A stretch of DNA of 64,000 nt from Pagrus major (Eukaryota; Chordata; Actinopteri; Spariformes; Sparidae). The position numbers and the translations under genes were made by a program. Positions 51,201-58,319 of the stretch are shown one piece after another. The number at the start of each line of letters is the position of its first letter. The stretch's first letter is position 1. Under the pieces are notes generated by a model. It did not search any database. It was not told the origin of the DNA and saw only the letters and a program-made list of their open reading frames with translations. The stretch spans positions 13,724,113-13,788,112 of the forward strand of contig NC_133223.1 in the NCBI RefSeq assembly GCF_040436345.1, written 5' to 3'.

Positions 51201-51824
51201 TCAGTAATCACGTTCCTGTAATGCAGCCTTTCAAACCAGGAAAAGAAAAATACTTATACCGTATCATGGTTAATGATATACAAAAAATCTAAGATAAACT
51301 GTCTCATATCATGATAGAGATGTATATTGCCCAGATTATTTATCTCAAAACTAAATGCCATTGCTTTAACTTCCTGGAAACTGATTTTAGTGACTGCCTT
51401 ACTACAGTAACTACAGAGATTTCAAAGAAAATAAAAAATCCTAACACTACATCACACAAATCTGTCTCTCTCCTGAATGGAAATAGGACCCCCTTGAAGA
51501 TGAGATGAATGAACATGAACTAAAAACACAGCCCGTAACCATCCTGACATACATCCACAGTATGTCTGACTGTGCCAGTAGTGGCTCAGTGACCTGATGT
51601 TCAGTGACGTCCAGCCAGTCTTCCAAGTTTAGTGTTCACTGTGGTGACAACTAATCATGCGAGTTTACAGTTTGGATGTAACAGGTGTAGGTGAGATACA
51701 TTCAATTACACAAACGTGTGTACTTACAGGCAATGTAGGCGATCAAAGCGAGGGCAAAAAGTAGCTTCATCATTCTTCTGTTTGGCGTTAATCCTGATAT
51801 CAGCCAGATGACCCGCTTCATCAT
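16859..51824 (-). CDS. uxs1: UDP-glucuronate decarboxylase 1 (UDP-xylose synthase)
   Basis: Fifteen coding exons join without a frame break: 51824-51728, 48226-48199, 46918-46870, 44522-44479, 43133-43073, 42426-42246, 38858-38754, 36021-35962, 32859-32738, 22724-22605, 22180-22137, 18969-18909, 18772-18715, 17987-17884, 16990-16859. The product has 421 residues; human UXS1 has 420. The enzyme converts UDP-glucuronate to UDP-xylose and CO2, using bound NAD+, in the Golgi lumen. UDP-xylose is the donor that starts glycosaminoglycan chains on proteoglycans. Residues 19 to about 35 are the type II membrane anchor ([14 protein letters not shown]), followed by a short stem. The Rossmann motif is GGAGFVG (96-102). 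Catalytic elements are STSEVYG (202-208) and Y232-x3-K236 in ACYDEGKR. The basic C-terminus ends MKKGRPRHN. Oddity: the loop NTFGPRM reads NTFGSRM (Ser265). The ATG at 51824 has an in-frame stop upstream. Confidence 0.97.
16991..22136. other. uxs1: uxs1 introns 11 to 14
   Basis: Apart from exons 12, 13 and 14, this stretch holds fragments of dispersed fish repeats. Examples are 19345-19430 (CCCCCTGCTGGCTATAAGA then ACATCGGCTTCACTTTTCAG), 19440-19600 (TTAGCATGTTAACATTTGCTAATTAGCAC and GATCACCAAAGTTATTACAG), and 20490-20610 (CTGAATGGATTTCCACAAAACTTGG). A LINE-like tail, AATTTCCCTCGGGATATAAA followed by CTGAA pentamers, is at 21738-21790. At 21340-21510 there is a possible Tc1-type fragment. No further exon was seen. 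Confidence 0.5.
21738..21790 (+). repeat. Non-LTR retrotransposon tail with (CTGAA)n
   Basis: AATTTCCCTCGGGATATAAA is followed by about four copies of CTGAA. A terminal motif plus a short simple repeat is the signature of a 5'-truncated LINE tail. The motif recurs at about 14887. Confidence 0.6.
22840..22990 (+). repeat. Dispersed fish retroposon fragment
   Basis: TCATATAGCCCAAAATCACAATCAC, then GGGCTTTACAATCTGTACA and CATCCTCTGTCCTAAGACCTTC. This is a very common interspersed repeat in fish genomes, recognised from memory. The fragment is truncated, without visible target duplications. Confidence 0.6.
23773..24301. mobile_element. hAT-like non-autonomous element
   Basis: The left end, AGAGGTGTCAAGATTCTCC, faces the right end, AAATCGTGACACCCC, whose complement is GGGGTGTCACGATTTT. 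This is the same terminal type as the better-defined element at 33559-34800. The subterminal AAATCCAAGATTCGATGGGA also fits. I could not fix the 8-bp target duplication, so the boundaries are approximate. Confidence 0.55.
25014..27076. mobile_element. CAGTGTT-type DNA transposon, probably composite
   Basis: The left end (AGTGTTCATTTTGGCAGC) pairs with GGCTGCCAAAAACAACACT at about 26790-26810. Long subterminal tracts of TTTTAGTC (left) and GACTAAAA (right) are complementary. A second right-end-like sequence (GTTTTAGTTAACGAAATTAACACTG) ends at 27076, so two related copies may be nested or joined. Inside are GACGAGACGAGACGAGACG repeats and a GC-richer patch at 25930-25990. No intact transposase is seen. 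The family is common in fish, but I cannot name it safely. Confidence 0.6.
27093..27165. repeat. Perfect 73-bp palindrome
   Basis: The 36-base arm at 27093-27128 (starting TTAAAGTTGAAACAACCC) is exactly complementary to 27130-27165, around a single C at 27129. It lies in uxs1 intron 9, immediately beyond a transposon end. Confidence 0.95.
27440..27620 (+). mobile_element. tRNA-derived SINE, 5' part
   Basis: GTGGTTTGATCCCC matches an RNA polymerase III B box. It is followed by GGACAAGATACTGAACCTCAAATTGCTCC and GTGTGTGAATGGTTGA, in the same order as in the full SINE at 50848-51113. The copy is diverged, and its A box region (GGGGCTGCTACTACTCGACC) is poor. Confidence 0.6.
28005..28171 (+). mobile_element. 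tRNA-derived SINE, 3' part
   Basis: CTGATGAGCAGGTCGGCAGC, then GCATGGCAGCCTCTGCTATCAGTGTAT, then AAAAGCGCTATTAAAATGCAAGTCCATTTACC. This matches the body and tail of the SINE at 50848-51113. It is 5' truncated. Confidence 0.75.
28200..28990 (+). repeat. Dispersed repeat interrupted by a second element
   Basis: The outer parts (28360-28470 with GTAAAGTTGACCTTTGACTTTC, and 28808-28990 with CACATTAACCTTGACCTTTGACC and GGGACGGACAGCTGGACGG) belong to one common fish repeat. The part between (about 28500-28806) ends in TATTGTCGATCCCTAG, a hAT-like terminus, and contains CCGATA-rich sequence. A later insertion into an older repeat is the simplest reading. Confidence 0.5.
30070..30352 (+). mobile_element. 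MITE family B, 5'-incomplete copy
   Basis: It shares TTTTCATGACTGAATAAACAAAC, CTAGCTTCAAACAGTGTTCTGGGG and the terminus AAACTACATAGTGCTCCTTTAA with the fuller copy at 61056-61400. The left terminal sequence is missing. Confidence 0.75.
30590..30893 (-). mobile_element. tRNA-derived SINE, reverse orientation
   Basis: Read on the minus strand: a tRNA-like head with GGTTTGATCACCGG as B box, then TTTCCTCAGGCAAGATACTGAACCCCAAATTGCTCC, and a body ending in ATGAATGTGTGAGTGAATGGG. This is the same family as 50848-51113. An extra segment of about 60 bp (about 30715-30775) interrupts the body. Confidence 0.7.
31539..31950. mobile_element. hAT-like MITE with internal microsatellite
   Basis: TAGAGATGCACAATATACA at the left faces ATCATATTGTGCATCCCTA at the right. 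Subterminal CTATTTATTGGTATCAG and GGTTATGTATCGGCTG pair loosely. The flanking octamers (ACCTCAAT and ACCATCCC) agree only partly, so the target duplication is decayed or misplaced. Confidence 0.7.
31692..31757. repeat. (GGAGAA)n microsatellite
   Basis: About eleven imperfect GGAGAA/GAAGAA units, lying inside the hAT-like MITE. The Lys/Glu-rich frame across it is not a gene. Confidence 0.93.
33229..33262. repeat. (ACT)n microsatellite
   Basis: About eleven uninterrupted ACT trinucleotides. The poly-Ser frame on the minus strand is an artefact. Confidence 0.95.
33559..34800. mobile_element. hAT transposon, defective, with 8-bp target duplication
   Basis: The element begins TAGGGGTGTCACGAT and ends ATCATGACACTCCTA. 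It is flanked on both sides by the identical octamer TTCCTTAT (33551-33558 and 34801-34808). The 8-bp duplication and TAGGGGTGTCACGAT-type ends place it in the hAT superfamily. It carries degenerate plus-strand transposase pieces and a 73-bp internal inverted repeat (33600-33673 with 34080-34152). It lies in uxs1 intron 8. Confidence 0.93.
33848..34440 (+). pseudogene. Decayed hAT (ZBED-type) transposase fragments
   Basis: At 33940-34000 the plus strand reads [15 protein letters not shown], the C-terminal half of a BED zinc finger. An upstream VWK with an in-frame stop marks its start. At about 34215-34430 a second open piece reads [33 protein letters not shown] and, after a stop, [20 protein letters not shown]. 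This follows the order of hAT transposases (DPRY-like, then LTTDxWTS). The catalytic C-terminal half and dimerisation region are missing. The pieces are broken by stops and an inserted inverted copy of the element's left part. Confidence 0.8.
36862..38073. mobile_element. hAT transposon, defective, with 8-bp target duplication
   Basis: The ends are TAGGCCTGTCACGATAA and TTATCGTGACAGGCCTA-type inverted repeats. Both sides carry the identical octamer CTTGTACG (36854-36861 and 38074-38081). The 1.2-kb interior keeps part of a minus-strand transposase, listed separately. The right half is GC-richer (37400-37930). It lies in uxs1 intron 7. Confidence 0.93.
37080..37175 (-). pseudogene. hAT transposase fragment
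   Basis: On the minus strand this reads [14 protein letters not shown], then [17 protein letters not shown]. This is the hAT pattern TTDNAxNI…W..CxAHxLxL around a catalytic Asp. The rest of the reading frame is lost, and the element cannot supply its own transposase. Confidence 0.8.
39000..42245. other. uxs1: uxs1 intron 6
   Basis: No exon or well-defined element was found. ACTCTGTGGACAGT recurs at 38342 and 40070, together with TGAGTTGGCAAGACTCC at 38387 and 40098, showing a diverged duplicated repeat within this part of the gene. Everything else is AT-rich and unassigned. Confidence 0.4.
42427..43072. other. uxs1: uxs1 intron 5
   Basis: About 42815-42960 carries the dispersed repeat block GGGGATCACCAAAGTAGTACC and GACGGACAGACAGACC. 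A GGTTAGGGTTAGGGA stretch at about 42940 is the vertebrate telomeric hexamer in just over two units, probably part of the same repeat. Confidence 0.4.
43485..43700 (+). mobile_element. Tc1-like transposon 3' end fragment
   Basis: CACAGGTGGACTC, then CAAAGGGTCTGAATACTTATGTCAATGTGATATTTCAGTTTT, then GTGAAAAAAGTGAAGGGGTCTGAATACCTTCTGAATGCACTGTA. This is the well-known right-hand end of fish Tc1 elements with its GGGTCTGAATAC direct repeats. The transposase is not present. It lies in uxs1 intron 4. Confidence 0.8.
44523..48198. other. uxs1: uxs1 introns 2 and 3
   Basis: Apart from the 49-nt exon 3, I see only AT-rich unassigned sequence. There is no defined transposon, RNA gene or additional exon. 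Confidence 0.4.
48360..48671. mobile_element. MITE with about 53-bp terminal inverted repeats
   Basis: The left end, GGTAACACTTTATATTAGGG, continues through AACACATATTAACCATGAAC and CTAGTTTCTTATTAG. The right end is its near-perfect complement, ending AAAGTGTTACC. The interior has a second, weaker inverted repeat (AACTTCCTAA with TTAGGAAGTT). It is a common fish MITE type with no coding capacity, inside uxs1 intron 1. Confidence 0.9.
50684..51345. mobile_element. hAT-like element interrupted by a SINE
   Basis: CTGGGCTATAATATCACAATAT at the left faces ATGTATATTGCCCAG at the right. Both flanks of the inner SINE are of the same AT-rich, ATATCG/TATCATG-bearing type. The boundaries are approximate, because the terminal match is short. 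Confidence 0.45.
50848..51113 (+). mobile_element. tRNA-derived SINE, near full length
   Basis: The head GGCGGCTGTAGCTCAGGAGG is tRNA-like with an A box (TAGCTCAGGAGG). GTTTCGAATCC is a good B box. The body has GTCCTTGAGGAAGATACTGAACC, ATGGCAGCCTCTACTATCAGTGT and GTAAAGCGCTTTGAGCGGTC. The tail is AAAAGCGCTATAGAAATGCAAGTCCATTTACC. It is inserted in the first intron of uxs1 on the opposite strand. Other copies in the window: 27440-27620, 28005-28171 and 30590-30893. Confidence 0.88.
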
Positions 51825-52400
51825 CCGCTCAATGCAACAGGACCAGGAAACCAACGAGCCACACGTTTAAGTCCAGCTATAGCATTTTGAGTCACAATTG
51901 TTCATGTCTACGGTGGAGTTCGGTCTTCAGGATGTCTTAGTCTTATCAGACAGTCCGTCAGTGACTTGGTACACCTAATTCCCATGCAAAATAACCAGCT
52001 TGACAGGACTGGCAAGCTAGCTGCTCCTGCTACGTCAACACCAAGCAGGAGCAGTTTACGTGGCTAGCAGGGTACAAACAGGTAGCTATCAGGTGGGCAG
52101 CTACACTGCGGAGTGTCAACATTCACAACTACATATAAACTTATTTATCAGCGCCATTCAACCCCGACAAGGCAAACAATTGTATCCGCCGCAGCACATG
52201 GTTGCTTCTTACAAAAACAGATAACTTAAAAGATACGTTTATAAACTGCGACAACGCCTCAATAACACATAACACAGTGTTAGCACCACATTAGCTATTA
52301 GCTACAGCTAGCTAGCAAGCGAGCTACTAAACTGGCCGCGTATTCTTACTTCCGCTGATTGCTGCCGCTAAAAAAAAACAACAGACGGGAATCCTCCCTC
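51825..52400 (-). promoter_or_regulatory. uxs1: uxs1 5' UTR and probable TATA-less promoter region
   Basis: This is the sequence directly upstream of the uxs1 start, with more CpG than the surroundings. ACTTCCG at 52348-52354 is CGGAAGT on the minus strand, an ETS-type site usual in housekeeping promoters. No TATA box stands out. The transcription start and any non-coding first exon cannot be fixed from sequence alone. Confidence 0.45.
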
Positions 52401-53025
52401 ACATGTGTGTTCAGGTAAGTGCCGGGAAACTAAAACAGCTGCTCGTTTTAGCGGCGCACAAATGCACACATGTTGGAGTTTGCTCCGCTCAATTGGGCCG
52501 AGGAATAGATGAGCGATTAGTCATTGCTCGATTTAGCAGCCTGACTTCTCCTGCAGGGGCCGTGTGACGTTCATTGGATCTGGCGAGCATCTGATGACAA
52601 CAATACTCGTTTTGTTCCAACACTTTACATTTTTACCAAGAATGTTGACATTTGTAGACTTACAGAAAGCTATAGTATCGTGATCAAATCTGTATCCATC
52701 TTTATGCAGGCGTATCATTAATGTTGCAGAATAATTTACCTCCAGCACTGACACAATGGCTCATTCATTCACCACACCAAACTTTCCACAGTGCAGGAGT
52801 AACCTAACCCTTGAACACCTTGTTGATTTTTCTGTGTCAGCCGCTGTAACCTGTTTGGCTCTGTAAGCTTTTTGAGTGGTGTGGTGTATTTGCATTTGCT
52901 AAACGTGTACTGTAGTTTGGTGTTATTTAAAATAAGACAACCAGAGAAACCTAGACGTTGCTCCAGACTCCAGAGCATGTAAGAAAATCTTAGGCTTCAA
53001 TAAAGTAGGACTAAACACTCATTAC

Positions 53026-53026
<1 letters not shown>
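52400..53026. other. Intergenic DNA upstream of uxs1
   Basis: I see no gene or clear element here. CpG content falls with distance from uxs1. Confidence 0.4.
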
Positions 53027-53084
<58 letters not shown>

Positions 53085-53087
53085 AAA
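53027..53087. repeat. (GAAA)n microsatellite
   Basis: About fifteen perfect GAAA tetramers. It may descend from the A-rich tail of a retroposon, but none is visible next to it. Confidence 0.96.
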
Positions 53088-53274
53088 AGGCTCTTGGTGT
53101 CCACTTCATGTCACATCACACATCTTTGCAAATGTTTTTAGGTGTTAAAGCTATTTGTTGTTAGTTTTTAGTTATTATTTTTGCAAATAACTTTTTGTTT
53201 GAATATTCTAGATATTTATTTTATTTGGATTATAGTTTATTAGTTTTATTAGATTAGTTCTAATATTTTTTATT

Positions 53275-53345
53275 TAAGATGACAAGATAACATAAGATAA
53301 GATGTTCCTTTATTAATCCCCCTTGGGAGAAATTCACAGGTAACA
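53275..53345 (-). repeat. LINE 3' tail, reverse orientation
   Basis: On the minus strand, AATTTCTCCCAAGGGGGATT then AATAAAGGAACATC and a (TTATC)n-like end. This is the standard tail of a fish non-LTR element. A similar tail occurs at about 9970 and, in plus orientation, at 53925-53960. Confidence 0.65.
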
Positions 53346-53504
53346 CAGCAGTACAGAGGAAAATAAGTAGCAGCACAAGAGTAAGTCTCAAAAAATAGAG
53401 ACAATAATAAAGAGATATTGGAAAGAATAAAATAACAATTTGAATAAAAATATAATAAAAACTATTAGAATAAAGATAAACATACTATATACAAAATCAA
53501 TATG

Positions 53505-53960
53505 TCTATATCAATTATGGACAACCCCTCTCGACCCCTTCATGAGACTGTGGGGGCCTTAAGCAGCTCCTTCAGCAACAGACTGCTTCACCCACGGTGT
53601 AAAAAGGAACGCTACCACAGGTCATTCATTCCAACTGCTGTCAGACTGTTCAACACCAATACCCTTAATGTAGCACCATAAGCACCTACTTATCTTGCAC
53701 TACTTACCACTTCTACCTCCGCCATCTTGTGCAATTATCCTGTGCAATAATACCATTTTTATTTTTTTTTACATATTAACATTTATATTTTCTTTCTCTT
53801 ATTTAAATCCTTTTTAGTATTTTTAAGTCTACTTGTTTAATGTCTCTTGTACTTGTTGTATGTCTGTCTACCTGCTCGTGTACTTATTGTATGTCTGTCT
53901 ACCTGCTACTGTCACAAGTGAATTTCCCCGATGTGGGATGAATAAAAGTCTAAAGTCTAT
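53505..53960 (+). mobile_element. 5'-truncated LINE, 3' end
   Basis: It begins in the end of the reverse-transcriptase ORF and runs through a 3' UTR (CTACCTGCTACTGTCACAAG) to the tail GAATTTCCCCGATGTGGGATGAATAAAAGTCTAAAGTCTA. The truncated 5' end and simple-repeat 3' end are typical of target-primed insertion. The clade (Rex1/CR1/L2-like) cannot be settled from so short a piece. Confidence 0.8.
53517..53681 (+). pseudogene. C-terminal remnant of LINE ORF2
   Basis: An open frame of 54 residues to a TAA reads SRPLHETVGALSSSFSNRLL, then HPRCKKERYHRSFIPTAVRL and FN. This block is typical of the extreme C-terminus of fish LINE polyproteins, just after the reverse transcriptase region. No enzymatic domain remains. 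Confidence 0.75.
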
Positions 53961-54889
53961 ACAGTAACTGTCCTTGTGTACATGACGTGTGCAATATATA
54001 ATAAATGTGCCTGTGCAAATGTGCAATGTGCAATGTGAAGGGTTCCTGAGATAATAAATAACAACAGCACAAAAAACAATCAGTCTTTAAGTGACAGTGA
54101 AGAGTATGGTTTTGGTAAATAATATGGGTAACACTGTCGGCACCCTAGGTAATATAGGTAGAAGGATAGGTGTAGGACCACGATGACCCTGGGTGGGGCT
54201 GTTCACCAGAGCAGGAGAGGCATGCAGGATACCTTTGTTCTTTGTGTGCTTGCTTGCTTTTTGGTAAAATATACCATGAAAACCAAAAGAACTTTGAATG
54301 GACATTGAATTTATTTTGCCTGCATACAATACAAGCCCATGTTGCAGTTGCTCTTTGATTTGCATTTTGAAGTTTGATTTAGATTTTACATGACGTACAT
54401 TTGTGGACCAAGCTTTTATCATGTTTACAGGGATAAGCCACAACACTGAAGGGGATTACATTGATAATCTCGATACAATGCAATGTTCTGCTGGGAATCC
54501 TTCAGTCCTGGCACTTGACACGCACAGCCCACCCAAAGGCCCTTACAGACCAAGTACACCCCTTGTTAGTTGTTTTTATTATGTTAAATTAATGACAGAT
54601 CAGTTTATATTGTTACTGTTGTTTCAAGCCTCAACTGACTGCTCTTTCAGTCAGTGCCCCGGTGAAGCAGAAAATGAGAAAATGACTGAAGTTACTGAAC
54701 TCATTGATTTATTTGTTTTCATCCGTCATTAAGAGCGACTGATGAGTAGGAGCACATTGGATCACAACAACCTTAACCACTGAGATCTGAAAATAAAAGG
54801 CAGCAGTTTTCTGCAGTAGAGCTGTGAAGTACTTTATATTCTCATATTAAACAAAGTCAAGATATCAAGACATCATAAATACATCACAG
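53961..54889. other. Intergenic DNA, nothing recognised
   Basis: A short (GTGCAAT)n-like stretch at 53995-54040 is the only repeat seen. The overlapping frames of about 110-120 residues on opposite strands have no family similarity. Confidence 0.4.
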
Positions 54890-55242
54890 AGGGCTGCAAC
54901 TAATGATCATTTTCATTGTCGATTAATTGGTCAACTATAAGTTTTTTGGTCCAGAAAATGTCATAACATGGTGAAAAATGTTGATCGGTGTTTTCCAAAG
55001 CCCAGGATGAAATCTTCCAATGTCTTTTTCCATGTACAACCAAATATTTTCTGTTTTCTGTCATACAGGAGTAAAGACACCAGAAAATATTCACATTTAA
55101 GAAGCTGGAATCAGAGATTCTTTGATTCAGAGATTCCAGAGATTTTTTTTGTATCTAAAAAATTACTCATACAGATTAATCCATTATCAAAATAGTTGCT
55201 GATCAATTTAATAGTTGACTAATCAATTAATCATTGCAGCTT
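54890..55242 (+). mobile_element. hAT-like MITE, AGGGCTGCAAC family
   Basis: AGGGCTGCAACTAATGATCA at the left faces TTAATCATTGCAGCTTT at the right. TTTTTTGGTCCAGAAAATG and CATTATCAAAATAGTTGC sit at the expected internal positions. It is the well-known fish MITE type; a related fragment is at 14378-14613. The short frames inside it are not genes. Confidence 0.85.
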
Positions 55243-55771
55243 TAACTTTTTTTTTTGGTTGGTTAAAACTAAAAATAAAGGTTGGTTCATATACAGCAGG
55301 TGTGCAGCAACATCGTGGTCCAGGTGTTGTCTTCAGAGCTGTAAGTGCCAGTTATTAGTATTCAAACCAGTGGTGGACTGAAGGGTGAAGGTAAGGGGAA
55401 AAAGACACCAGTTGCATGCAGTGAGGGACTAGTGTGCAGAAAGTGGTGATGCTTTGTGTATGCTCTGCATAATTTTTTTTCAACTGGAGAAGGCTCTATC
55501 ATGTTTACCTTCACACTGAGGCACCATATAGGGCACTCTGTCATGTTTTATCTACCAAGGGGACATCCAAGAGGGCTCTTGTGCTCTGTTTTTTTCCAAT
55601 ATGAGTACCCTATCGGTGCTCTGAATATGCAGTGTATATAAATCAAAACAGATCCTATGAAAAACACTTACACACACCACGTCTGAATGAAAAATAAACA
55701 AGGATGGGAAGGTTACCATTTTATTTTTTTAGGTAAAACTGCTTATATCGTCCATACTATTTGGCTTTAAA
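55243..55771. other. Intergenic DNA, nothing recognised
   Basis: No repeat boundary or exon is supported in this stretch. Confidence 0.4.
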
Positions 55772-56251
55772 TATGAGAGGTGACTGATGAGTTCATGGCC
55801 TAAGGTAGAGGGAGTCAATTTCAGAACATTTACTTTTCAACATAGTCCGCTCCTACATATACACACACTCAGTTCTGGCTCATGGAGCATATAGATGCCT
55901 TCAAGTCGGCATCCTGGACCTCCAGAATGTGGCCCACAGCAGCAGTAACATCTTCACCACAGCTCCTTCCTCATCGTGGTTAAGAGGTAGTAGTCTGAGA
56001 GTGTCAAATCAGGTGAATAGGGCAGACATGTTCAAATCAGCATTCTCTGGATGGCAGCCATCCCCACTGTGGACTTGTAATGTTCTCAGACAGTGCTGAC
56101 TTGCCCTTTTCAACTCTCTGAATTATAAGCACCACAGAACTTATTAACTTCAAACTTTCAGCATAATCACAAGAGTTGAACTGCCACATGGAGAGCTGTG
56201 TAACTCATCTCTTTCTACCTGAGGCCATGAACTTATTAATCACCCCTCGTA
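55772..56251 (-). mobile_element. mariner-family transposon, deleted copy
   Basis: The 37-bp ends are imperfect inverted repeats: TATGAGAGGTGACTGATGAG at the left, and the complement TACGAGGGGTGATTAATAAG from the right. Both continue into GTTCATGGCCT. TA dinucleotides lie at both ends, as expected for the family. At 480 bp it is far shorter than a full mariner (about 1.3 kb). Confidence 0.85.
55960..56035 (-). pseudogene. mariner transposase fragment (PYSPDL motif)
   Basis: The minus strand reads LPYSPDLTLSDYYLL, matching the PYSPDLAPSDY block around the last catalytic Asp of mariner transposases. Frame interruptions lie on both sides. Confidence 0.75.
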
Positions 56252-57825
56252 GATGACGCCCTCTGTTAATTACAGTGATTAACCTAATCATGAGCTATGC
56301 TAATAATCTATTCGCAAGCGAAGGGTAGATTTCACTTTAAATTAACTTCTCCAACAATGGTGTCAATTTTGTCAGTTATGAAATGTTTGTGTTGAGCTGC
56401 AGGCCTCTGAGGCTTCCCATTTGACTGCTTTAACAGCATTGCATTGAAATAATGGGCTTGAATGAAAAATAGGCATAGACATCCTTCAAGGACTGTGTGG
56501 AGTTTGGAAGTATTTTCCTGGATGTCAGGCACAACATTAATGCTCCTCCCCTGTTACTTGTGCTTGTAACGGAAATTACAGTGTCAGAAACGTTCACAAA
56601 GCAAGCCAGTAAGAACAATACACATTTAAACAGTTATGGTTAAACCATTTTTGCCACACCAAGTGGATGACAATGTTTCTGATCCGGTTACTTTACATCT
56701 AGCGCCACCAGCAGGTCAAAATTTTCGCTTATCCTGTAAAATATTTCAACATCTTCTGGATGCGTGGGCACAAAAGTTCGTATATGAACCTCAATTAGTT
56801 TTAGGTGAAAGAGCTCAACTTTTCAGTGGATTTCCATGAAATATGGGACACACGCCTATGTCCACCTCAAGATGCGTTAAAATAACTTTGGTGAGCATCT
56901 GACTTTTCATCAAGCACCACCATCAGATTGAACTTTTAATTTGCTTGTGGTTTATGACTGAATATTTGTAAAACTATATACATTTATGTCAGCCTCAACT
57001 ATCTCAGAAATGACTAGGATTCTGCCCCATACAGATGTGTAATATATGTACATATATGGGAGTTCTATATGTGAAATATGCTATATATGCATATTAAGTT
57101 ATAACCTATATCTAAATAAATGTGCAGGAAATACAGGACACAAGTCACCTTGTGAATGACTTTACGCATGGTGAAAAAATGTTTTACCAAGAAAGTAACT
57201 GTAATCTATTAGAAACATTTGTGAAGAACAGCTTTACTGATTACTGCATAACAGGTATAATATGTGGTGATTTAAACAGAGTTTACTTCTACTTATGGCC
57301 TCTAACCCATTGTCTCAAAGCATGCCGGGAAACTTTACCCACCTACCCCCAACACGCTACAATATCTATTCTTTTAATATATATACAAATTTTACTATGG
57401 ATATTTCATGTTATTAACTTATGTCTTTACAGATGTGAATTACATATATATTGTTAACATATATGGGCGTAGCTTATATTACCATATAAAAACTCAACCT
57501 ATGTTCTTATACAATTTATACTATAGGTATTTCATATATGTTATAAACCTATATCTCCATATAACCAGAGGATGTATGTATGCGATAATCACATATTGGT
57601 AGGTATATGGCAGCCTCACTCTTGATATAGGGCCATATATGTCATTTATTACATTTCCATATGGCCGTCATTTATTTAACTAGGAAGTCATTTTGAAATT
57701 AAAAATCTCTTTTATAAGTGAGACCCAGCCAAGACAGGGTCAAACAGCAGTGTCAAGGACATGACAAGACAACAAGATCAAATCAAAACACAGTAGCAGC
57801 AGTAAGAACAAACATACATTTCATT
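56252..57825. other. Intergenic DNA with dispersed-repeat fragment and AT-rich tract
   Basis: 56690-56900 carries a common fish repeat (CTAGCGCCACCAGCAGGTCA, then TTTCCATGAAATATGGGACA). 57030-57650 is unusually rich in TATA/ATAT and repeats CATATATGGG, CTATATC and ACATATATTG at irregular spacing, with inverted-like ends. A decayed AT-rich element is possible. Confidence 0.4.
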
Positions 57826-57905
57826 ATACAGTGTCGGCTGGGATCAGCTCCAGCCCCACTGTGGCCCTGCAAAGGATAAGCAGTTGCAGACAATGGATGG
57901 ATGGA
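57826..57905 (+). repeat. Retroposon tail ending in (ATGG)n
   Basis: GTCGGCTGGGATCAGCTCCAGC, GTGGCCCTGCAAAGGATAAGC, then AATGGATGGATGGATA. This is a very common fish and vertebrate retroposon 3' end, recognised from memory. Confidence 0.75.
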
Positions 57906-58319
57906 TACTCAATCCTTAGACAAGGCAACAAAATTTAGACATTTGTGAAGCAACTGCAGCTGGCAGTGACCACTTCCATTATTATTATTATGACTGTATT
58001 GCTAAAAAAAAAAACCTTGCCTAATGTACCGTAAAGATGTACCGGTGTATGTTGGAATTAGATTTTAGCGAAAGGCACTTTGCTTACATACAGCCCTTCC
58101 CTTCACCTTCACCTCTGTTTCATATTTCATGTTACTAACCATGCATGTAAACACATTTTGTAAGAAGGACAGTAAAAGCTAACAACACGTCAGTTCTCTC
58201 AGAAGTCAGTTTTTTCTGTTTGGTAGGTAAAACACACTGTCATCCCCCCTGCCTACTGCTGAGCTTAGTATGCAGTGCATTGATAATTTGCAGGCAGTTG
58301 TAGATCCACACACAGAGGC

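Noticed and set aside
54087-54732. Two overlapping frames of about 110-120 residues on opposite strands
   Set aside because: No family similarity and no splice context. They sit in unremarkable intergenic DNA.
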